This document shows, in pieces, positions 57,441 to 64,000 of a stretch of 64,000 nt of DNA (the stretch's first letter is position 1; the number at the start of each line of letters is the position of its first letter). A program made the translations under genes and the position numbers. The stretch spans positions 119,091,056 to 119,155,055 of the forward strand of contig JBCFYV010000012.1 of NCBI GenBank assembly GCA_039000515.1, read 5' to 3'. This stretch comes from Timema cristinae (taxonomy: Eukaryota; Arthropoda; Insecta; Phasmatodea; Timematidae). Under the pieces are notes generated by a model, which saw only the letters and a list, made by a program, of their open reading frames with translations, was not told the origin of the DNA and did not search any database.

Positions 57441-57665
57441 CGCAATAAATAATGTTAAATGTTAAGTGCTATAGTAAAAAATATACAAAGTGTCAAGTGC
57501 TATAATATAAAATATACAAAGTGTTAAGTGCTATGATAAAAATATACTAAGTGTTAAGTGCTATAATAAAAGATGTACAAAGTATTAAGTGCTATGATAA
57601 AAAATATACAAAGTGTTAAGTGCTATAATAAAAAATATACAAAGTGTTAAGTGCTATAATAAAAA
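57441..57665. repeat. 31-bp tandem array (about 7 copies)
   Basis: Unit AAAGTGTTAAGTGCTATAAT then AAAAAATATAC. It continues directly from the previous repeat and shares its ACAAAGTGTT start. Confidence 0.9.
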
Positions 57666-58057
57666 GGAGAGCGTGGAAATGTTTTCTAAGAATTCATCGT
57701 AGTTCCTGATATCGGGGTCACGAGTGGGATGTTGCGGGTGTTGGAAAGGGGAGAAGGGGGGGCTGCACAACGCCCAGTCCAGTTGTCATGGTGACCACCA
57801 TCAAAGAGGAAGATAATAACTGGCCTAGCGGAGTACGTGAGCGTTTGTGAGGAAAACCGTGGGACGGAGCGGCGTCGCGACGCTGGTAGGCAGACGGGTC
57901 ACGTCTGTTTGTTTATTTGATTGCTTTGAAGACGTCCGTACTGGGGTTCGCGCCCTCGGTTAGTTAATCCTGATCCCGCGAGCCCAGGCTGTTGGCTTCT
58001 CTCGTTATTATTTGCGAAAGTAAGGACAGAACTCTTAGCACCACTTGCCCAGACATA
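57666..58057. other. Unassigned GC-rich sequence
   Basis: No gene or repeat recognised in the stretch before the single-copy MITE. Confidence 0.35.
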
Positions 58058-58291
58058 CAGTAGCCCTATGGCTTCTTTGGTGCTGACTGACAGCTCACAT
58101 ATGACAGCTGACGTCTTTGAAAAGTCACCAGACCAAATTATGTATCCCTGCGCCGAACCATATGATCTGCAAAACATGTGTTTAGTAGCTGTCACTTCTG
58201 ACAGTAAAAATTTAGGTATATACCTAAATGTTGACTGTCAGAAGTCAGCTGTGAGCTGTCAATCAGCACCAAAGAAGTCACGGGGCTACTG
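58058..58291. mobile_element. Tc1/mariner-type MITE, single-copy form
   Basis: 234 bases with TIRs CAGTAGCCCTATGGCTTCTT and the complement of AAAGAAGTCACGGGGCTACTG, flanked by TA (58056-58057 and 58292-58293). Nested inverted blocks (GACTGACAGCTCAC, TGTCACTTCTGACAG, TTTAGGTATATACCTAAA) make the whole element palindromic around about 58220. Confidence 0.88.
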
Positions 58292-58574
58292 TAGCTCCAG
58301 GTACTTAGCTAAGAGGTGATGTGTGTGTGTGGGGGGGGGGGGGCGAGTTACAGCCTAATATGAATATTTTCCTCAAGAAAAGTCAGTTAACACTTCATTT
58401 AATTAAAATTAAAACACACTTTTAAGACATTCCATGATAAGTAAATATATTATATTATAAAGTAGTAAATAATGATGATGATAATAATAATAACCATGAA
58501 TTATTGTAATCAATGGTACATTCAGTGGAAATGGTCGTATTGAGCAGTGCAGTTTATGGTCAGCTACAGCCGAC

Positions 58575-58745
58575 TATATTTAGAAGAAATATACTTGCAT
58601 TTGCGTGGAGGTAGAGTGGGAAACAATGTATGGGAAGAATATCTTAGGCACATCTGACTGGTATTCGAACCCGGATCTCCCCACCACCATTAACCCAGTT
58701 TACTGGGATAGTGACGCCATAAACCCCGTGCTCAGGCGGGCTATT
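58575..58745 (-). mobile_element. Degenerate SINE (family B)
   Basis: Complement of body (TTGCGTGGAGGTAGAGTGGG) and B box (GGTATTCGAACCCGG). The 3' domain is missing. Confidence 0.6.
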
Positions 58746-58761
58746 TATTAATATGATATAA

Positions 58762-58970
58762 CACTCTCGCGTTAGACTAGACTGCCGAAGACGGGGAGAT
58801 CGTGCTAGAATCCTGGTTAGGTGTACTTAGGATGATTTTTCGTCGACATTTTTACACTCTCCCTCCACGCGAATGCGTGTACTATTTCTATAAATACATC
58901 CTTTCTCATCCCTAACACATTAACGTGATTAGTGCATATACCAGAACGGGTAGTAAGACGCGGTACTAAA
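58762..58970 (+). mobile_element. SINE (family B), 5' end missing
   Basis: Starts inside the head (CTCTCGCGTTAGACTAGACT), decayed B box GTGCTAGAATCCTGG, full body and 3' domain CAGAACGGGTAGTAAGACGC. Confidence 0.78.
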
Positions 58971-59501
58971 AAATAACAATAGTAGAACGATAGACGTAGG
59001 AACCAGTATAAAAATAGTAAAGTAATATCTTCGTCGGTACCAATAGGATTCGAACCAGGGTCTCTTACACTTGAATCACTTTAGCCCCCGTAGCCATGAG
59101 GACGGTAAATCTCGAGTGAAGACTGGTTCCTTTTTGTTCAAAACCCGCCGTAGCCTGCAGAGCCTCGTCTATTTACATGCCACACCAGGGGTGTCCAAAC
59201 CTTTTATGTCCAAGGGCCAAAGTTTTTGTCTCTTGTTGGCTCACAAGACTGTACCAACAATATTAGTATCAGCTCATTCTCATACTCACACCAGGGATTA
59301 GGATTGCTCGTGAAGAGTTTGTTCTCTACTGTTCCATAGCAGGAGATAGCACGATTTGTCTTCTATACTAGAGTTGTCATTTGCCGATTAGAAATACATT
59401 TGTATTAAAACGCAGTAATTTACTTCGCATAGAAAACAAAAATTATTTATAAAAGAGAGTAAAATACTGAAATAATATTTTATTAGCTGATTATGTAAAA
59501 T
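58971..59501. other. Unassigned sequence with a tRNA-like trace
   Basis: 59030-59100 holds AGGATTCGAACCAGGGTCTC, a minus-strand B-box-like motif, but no clear A box. The 76-codon plus-strand ORF has no recognised motif. Confidence 0.35.
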
Positions 59502-59905
59502 ATTATTATTATTATTATTAGCACTGCGTCTTACTACCCGTTCGGCTAGGGAAGAGGAGGAGGAGGAGGTAATTCACACCTCCCTGGGTACCCGGCCTGA
59601 ACCGGATCATCCCACCCTTCGGGGTGCGGGGGTTGGAGATATTTAGGTACAGACCTAGACACACCCAGGGGTGTGTGGCGCCACATTTACATGCCGTACC
59701 ATAACACGTTGGAGACAATGTTTCCACTGGTATCATCACCATCATCATCATCATCATCACCATCATCATCATCTCATCGGGACATGGAAAGAGCCGCCAT
59801 GGTAAGGATGTACGGTTAGTACATTCGGACGCCCCCTGGACAACGGTACATCAGTACTGGCTAATATCTCCACTACTGGGCGACGAATGATGTAGTCCAA
59901 ATGCG
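59502..59905 (-). mobile_element. LINE-like 3' end sharing the SINE tail
   Basis: On the minus strand a GC-rich, protein-like stretch (THPWVCLGLYLNISN, RTPKGGMIRFRPGTQGGVN) is followed by GCCGAACGGGTAGTAAGACG, CAGTGCT and (AAT)n, the same 3' domain as SINE families A-C. A (GATGAT)n run near 59733-59772 precedes it. It fits the 3' end of an autonomous LINE that could mobilise the SINEs (inference); no reverse-transcriptase motif is left. Confidence 0.5.
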
Positions 59906-59929
59906 CATTATTATTATTATTATTATATT

Positions 59930-60115
59930 AATCCACCGTCTTAGCTCAGTCGGTAGCGTGTATATCTACTAAGCTAAGGGTCCTTTAGTTCGATACCCAG
60001 CATGGCCGAAAAAGTCGTAATTGATGAAACATGGTTTTAGCCTTTCACATTGATAAATTAACGGCTGGAGACTGGATGTTGTGCCTGTACTAATCTTAAG
60101 TTAGATTATAAGTCA
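59930..60115 (+). mobile_element. tRNA-derived SINE (family D)
   Basis: CTTAGCTCAGTCGGTAGCGT (A box), CCTTTAGTTCGATACCCAGC (B box), then TTTCACATTGATAAATTAAC and ACTGGATGTTGTGCCTGTAC. Confidence 0.8.
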
Positions 60116-60544
60116 TATGAAGCTAGAACAGCCGGTAGTGGAGAATATATAGCTTGAATAAAAAACTAGCACAGTCCACAAGCTGGAAACAGTAATGGAT
60201 GTAAACAATTATTATTATATGTACTATCGACTACAGCGCTTGGTGGTTGAACGCGTCATTAACGTCAGTCCTACTGTAAACCAGATATTATTCTTTGATA
60301 GTGTTCTTGAATAGCTGTCAAAGCTGTCCAGGAGTTTTATGATAACCTTTCCTCTTTAGTTAAAATATTCATTATTAAATGCCAATATTTTCATGACACA
60401 GAATAAAGATCTGTAGAGATTGCCATGTTAATAAAATTCAATTCTATGTTTCTGGCGGAGAAATAATTTTATTTATTTCTTTCGAAGAAAAATGTTTTTT
60501 TATAAAAACTACACCAAAAAACTGACCTTTTCTTGCGTCCCTTT
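60116..60544. other. Unassigned AT-rich sequence
   Basis: No gene or family recognised. Confidence 0.4.
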
Positions 60545-61325
60545 CCATCACAACTTAAGGCAGACACCTCGGTAAGCTCAGATGTTCAGCTCTAACGCAA
60601 TATTTAATTCTACGATGAGTTATTTCAAAATATGGTTCGCGCCAAAATAAAGTTGGAAGATTCAAACAGGGCTATTTTCCCCTAACAACTATATATTTGT
60701 AGGTTTATCAACAGAAACAAAATGTGTTTAAATGTGACATTAGCTCACTTTCAACAACTTTTTAATCATATTTGTGGAGCTATGAGACTAGGCCTGGTGA
60801 AAAAGGGCTCTATATTTAACTTTCCTCTAATAATAATAATATTTAGCACCGCGTCTTACTACCCGTTCGGGTTATACGCTTTAAGTACTAATTACTCTAA
60901 TGGCTTAGGAATTGGGAAGGTTGAATTAGAAGAAGTGGACCCGCATTTGCGTGGAGGAAGAGTGGAAAACCATTTAGGAAAAACCACCCCAGTTCACCCG
61001 ACCAAGATTCGAACCTCGATCTCCCAGTCCTCAGCATTCGAGCTCAACACGACCAGCGCGTTAGCCAACTACGCCACCGAGGCGGGTAACTTTCCTCTAA
61101 CAAATACAGTAATTGTTAAGAGATTTGAGAACAAGCAGTGAGCTTTCCTCTTTACCTTGAGATAAAAAGTTCCGTAGTTTTCTTTCCTCTCTTTCTTATT
61201 GACATGGCAACGGGTGGGTTGTAGGCGATGGGCGAAAGGGAGTATAGCTTAGACACAATATAGAAACCGTTTCAGATGATTATAATTTAAGCCGTGTGGC
61301 CTGACAACTATTGATACTTTCTAGC
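60545..61325 (-). repeat. Interspersed repeat R4, copy 2, split by SINE-C
   Basis: Complement of 24185-24700, interrupted at 60831-61087 by a SINE. Both parts align in order with copy 1. Confidence 0.8.
60831..61087 (-). mobile_element. tRNA-derived SINE (family C) with target duplication
   Basis: Flanked by the perfect 13-bp duplication AACTTTCCTCTAA at 60818-60830 and 61088-61100. The uninterrupted R4 copy at 24185-24700 lacks it, giving an empty-site comparison. Confidence 0.96.
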
Positions 61326-61639
61326 TGACTGAGCCGAGCTCAACACCGACTGATTCCTCCCTCTAAACTGGTAGCCACACAAATAATATTGTCACGTATA
61401 TCACTTTTGCTCGTCAATAATTTTATTCCCTTGTTTTTTTTCGAGACAGATGGATGGAGACTTTCTTAGGGAACGTCCAACCCCCCACCCACCCATTCTC
61501 CACAAAACCCTATATTTTCTCCCATCCATTGCGCGCTAATGACTTTCTTTCAAGACTCCGCCCCATTAGCGGAGAGTTACATTACAACAAATTCACATTT
61601 TCTGCTGAGCTGAGGAGAGATTCCATCTACCTTACTTTA
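61326..61639. other. Unassigned sequence
   Basis: No gene or repeat recognised. A 66-codon ORF here lacks any motif. Confidence 0.35.
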
Positions 61640-61885
61640 TTTTATCCCACGTGACCAGGGACCGGTGGGTACCTGGACCAAGGCGTCTAGTTCACTCGAT
61701 ATGATTTTACAGTACCATGGGAGGAGGGGGGGGGGGTTGGTGTTAGGATGTGCTGAATGGGATATTTTTGCTGGATGGTATTCCACTCTTCCTCCTAGCG
61801 AATGCGGGTTCATTTCATCTAAAGTGTACGTTACTATTAATAAGCCCATTAGTGTAGTTTAAAGTCTGTAAAACGCAAACGAGTA
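61640..61885 (+). mobile_element. Degenerate SINE-like copy
   Basis: The body block GGTATTCCACTCTTCCTCCT, AGCGAATGCGGGTTCATTTC and the late block CCCATTAGTGTAGTTTAAAG keep family order. Head and 3' domain are barely recognisable. It contains a G run at about 61727-61737. Confidence 0.5.
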
Positions 61886-61949
61886 ATCAAACTCGAAGGT
61901 TAAAATAAAATAATAATCCTAATTTGAAAAACAACTTTTATTTTTTTTG

Positions 61950-62128
61950 TCACTGCATTTCACTACGATTTCGGGTTTCACGTATTTGTACTAATGTGTT
62001 AGAGATGAGGTAGGCTGAACTTTAGAGGATATATACCTGCATTTTCGTGTAGTTAGAGAGTAAACGCATTGATAGAAAGCCACCTTAAGTACACCCGACT
62101 GGTATTTGAGCCCCGTTAACCTTGAAAA
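61950..62128 (-). mobile_element. Degenerate SINE cut by the 64-bp array
   Basis: Complement of the 3' domain (CATTTCACTACGATTTCGGG), the body, and a B-box trace (CTGGTATTTGAGCCCCG). It stops at about 62128 where the satellite begins, so the head was lost to or displaced by the array. Confidence 0.6.
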
Positions 62129-62130
62129 TC

Positions 62131-63176
62131 CATTCTATGATCCTATAACAGTGTGTTGTGACTATTAAATGACATCATTTTATTCACAAAGATCCATTCT
62201 ACGCTCCTATAAAAGTGTGTTGTGACTATTAAATGACATTCTATCCACAAAGATCCATTCTACGCTTCTATAACAGTGTGTTGTGACTATTAAATGACAT
62301 CATTTTATTCACAAAGATCCATTCTACGCTCATATAAAAGTGTGTTGTGACTATTAAATGACATCATTTTATTCCCAAAGATCCATTCTACGCTCCTATA
62401 CCAGAGTGTTGTGACTCTCCTATTAAATGACATCATTCTATTCACAAAGATCCATTCTACGCTCCTATACTAGTGTGTTGTAACCCTCCTATTAAATGAC
62501 ATCATTCTATTCCCAAAGATCCATTCTACGCTCCTATACCAGTGTGTTGTGACTATTAAATGACATCATTCTATCCCCAAAGATCCATTCTACGCTTCTA
62601 TAACAGTGTGTTGTGACTATTAAATGACATAATTCTATTCACAAATATCTATTCTACGCTCCTATACCAGTGTGTTGTGACTATTAAATGACATCATTCT
62701 ATTCACAAAGATCCATTCTACGCTCCTAAAACAGTGTTTGTGACTATTAAATGACATCATTCTATTCACAAAGATCCATTCTACGCTCCTATACCAGTGT
62801 GTTGTGACTATTAAATGACATCATTCTATTAACAAAAATCCATTCTACAATCCTATACCAGTGTGTTGTGACTATTTAATGACATCATTCTATTAACAAA
62901 GATCCATTCTACGCTCCTATAGCAGTATGTTGTGACTATTAAATGACATCATTCTATTCACAAAGATCCATTCTACGCTCCTATACCAGTGTGTTGTGAA
63001 TATTAAATGACATCATTCTATTCCCAAAGATCCATTCTACGCTCCTATAACAGTGTGTTGTGACTATTAAATGACATCATTCTATTCACAAAGATCCATT
63101 CTACGCTCCTATACCAGTGTGTTATGACTATTAAATGACATCATTCTATTAACAAAGATCCATTCTACGCTCCTAC
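62131..63176 (-). repeat. 64-bp satellite array A3 (about 16 copies)
   Basis: Same unit and orientation as array A2, including the CTCCT-insertion variants at about 62415 and 62485. Unlike A1 and A2 it has no copy of the 250-bp non-satellite arm at either side. Confidence 0.96.
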
Positions 63177-63745
63177 CCGCAGCTCCCTTGTTTGCCTTAA
63201 ACTACTAACTCTGAGTGTCAGAAGCGACTTTCAGAGGAAGTAGGCGGCTATTTTTTGCCTAAAGTACCGATCTGTAGTCACAGATCATAACCTTTATGTG
63301 TGAGTGTTTAAGTTGATTGTGAAGGGAAAATGGAGTTGTGGGTGAAGGTTTGTATGTTGGGAGCAGCAGTGTTTGTGTGTAGTAGCTAGATCGAGCCCTC
63401 ATACACTGTGATGGAAAACACAAGCGCAGTTAGGCCCGATGTGAGTGGTGTAGTGTGTAAGTAAGTTCTAGACGAGCTGAAAGAAATTACATGGAATATT
63501 ATTAGTCACTAAGCGAAGATGGCGTTGATGAAAGTGAAAGTGTGAATAGCATGATTCTAGTTCATAATTGTGGGGTCGTGAGAGGATGGGACCCAGGGAT
63601 TGCTATGCTTAGAAGAGGAGTGGTTAATAGAAAGGGGCTGATTGGGAAGGTGTGCAGATGTATTTCTCATTTGAGTCGGGGCTTCTTGTATCTCCTTGTC
63701 TCATGGGGTCGTATTGGCCGAGTCTTCTAATTATGGCGTTATCCT
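63177..63745. other. Unassigned sequence
   Basis: No gene recognised. It may be the 3' untranslated part of the minus-strand LINE that follows, but shows no tail. Confidence 0.35.
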
Positions 63746-64000
63746 CTACCTCGCGGGCTCGTTTATAGAACTTGTCACCTCGCTGCCGGAAGATTTCCTG
63801 TAATGTCGCACAGCCAGTGGTAGCGTGAATGAACTCGTTGCTGGATCGGTGTTGACACCTAGGATACTCCTAATCACCTTGTTCTGTACTGTTTGTAGTG
63901 TACCTAACACTGACTCTGGGGCATACCCCCACGCCTCACATCCGTACAGCAGTATTGGTTGTACTAAACTCTTGTATAGTAGCATCTTGTTGTTGATCCC
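63746..64000 (-). pseudogene. LINE reverse-transcriptase C-terminal region (partial)
   Basis: An open frame from the window edge reads GINNKMLLYKSLVQPILLYG, CEAWGYAPESVLGTLQTVQN, KVIRSILGVNTDP and ends at TAG 63746-63748. The LYKSLVQPILLYG-x-EAW and LQ-x-VQNK-x-IR blocks are typical of jockey/CR1-like LINEs just after the catalytic core. The rest of the element lies beyond 64000. No disruption is visible in the 84 codons present, so it may be from an intact element. Confidence 0.8.

Overview
This is eukaryotic, almost certainly insect, DNA. It has GT-AG introns, a MADF-BESS transcription-factor gene of the kind expanded in insects, tRNA-derived SINEs with (AAT)n tails, LINE, Harbinger, Tc1/mariner-type and Helitron remnants, and very many tandem arrays. 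The SINE repertoire and the abundance of MADF proteins would fit a hemipteran such as a leafhopper, but that is inference; nothing in the window names the species. There is no operon, CRISPR array, phage or other prokaryotic system.

Only one gene can be assembled with confidence. It is a three-exon MADF-BESS gene on the minus strand: exon 1 at 27628-27772, exon 2 at 22022-22190, exon 3 at 19106-19769. The exons have consensus GTGAGT donors, CAG acceptors and compatible phases, and together give 325 codons plus a stop. A second, weaker candidate is the 3' terminal exon of an unidentified minus-strand gene at 39127-39348, with an AATAAA signal about 45 bases past its stop. A sequence at 16440-16690 looks like a housekeeping promoter with a first exon, but no coding part can be attached to it.

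The rest is repeats. Layout: 1-3.5 kb holds degenerate SINEs, an interspersed repeat and a LINE tail. From 3.5 to 11.3 kb is a possible fold-back structure, in which two inverted arrays of a 64-bp satellite are capped by inverted 250-bp ends. From 11.3 to 18.9 kb are SINEs, a 41-bp array and the promoter-like sequence. From 19.1 to 27.8 kb is the MADF-BESS gene, whose introns carry SINEs, two hairpin elements, a Harbinger remnant that itself encodes MADF, and a Helitron. From 28.5 to 36 kb is a nearly unbroken block of 19-, 58- and 37-bp satellites. From 36 to 41 kb are a palindromic MITE and 30-, 63-, 45- and 32-bp arrays. From 42.5 to 44.8 kb is a 2.3-kb TIR transposon with a MADF remnant, sitting inside one copy of the 58-bp satellite. 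From 48.5 to 50.7 kb is a satellite made from LINE coding sequence. From 51.5 to 52.3 kb is a Tc1-type MITE whose right half is tandemly multiplied; its unexpanded sister lies at 58.06-58.29 kb. From 54.8 to 57.7 kb are 56-, ~27- and 31-bp arrays. From 59.5 to 64 kb are a LINE 3' end that shares the SINE tail, more SINEs, a third 64-bp array and a LINE fragment running off the window.

The main theme is how transposons turn into satellites here. At least three tandem arrays grew from recognisable transposon parts: a LINE reverse-transcriptase segment, a TIR end, and a half-MITE. The second theme is MADF: one host MADF-BESS gene and two independent transposon-borne MADF remnants lie within 25 kb, one of them inside the host gene's own first intron.
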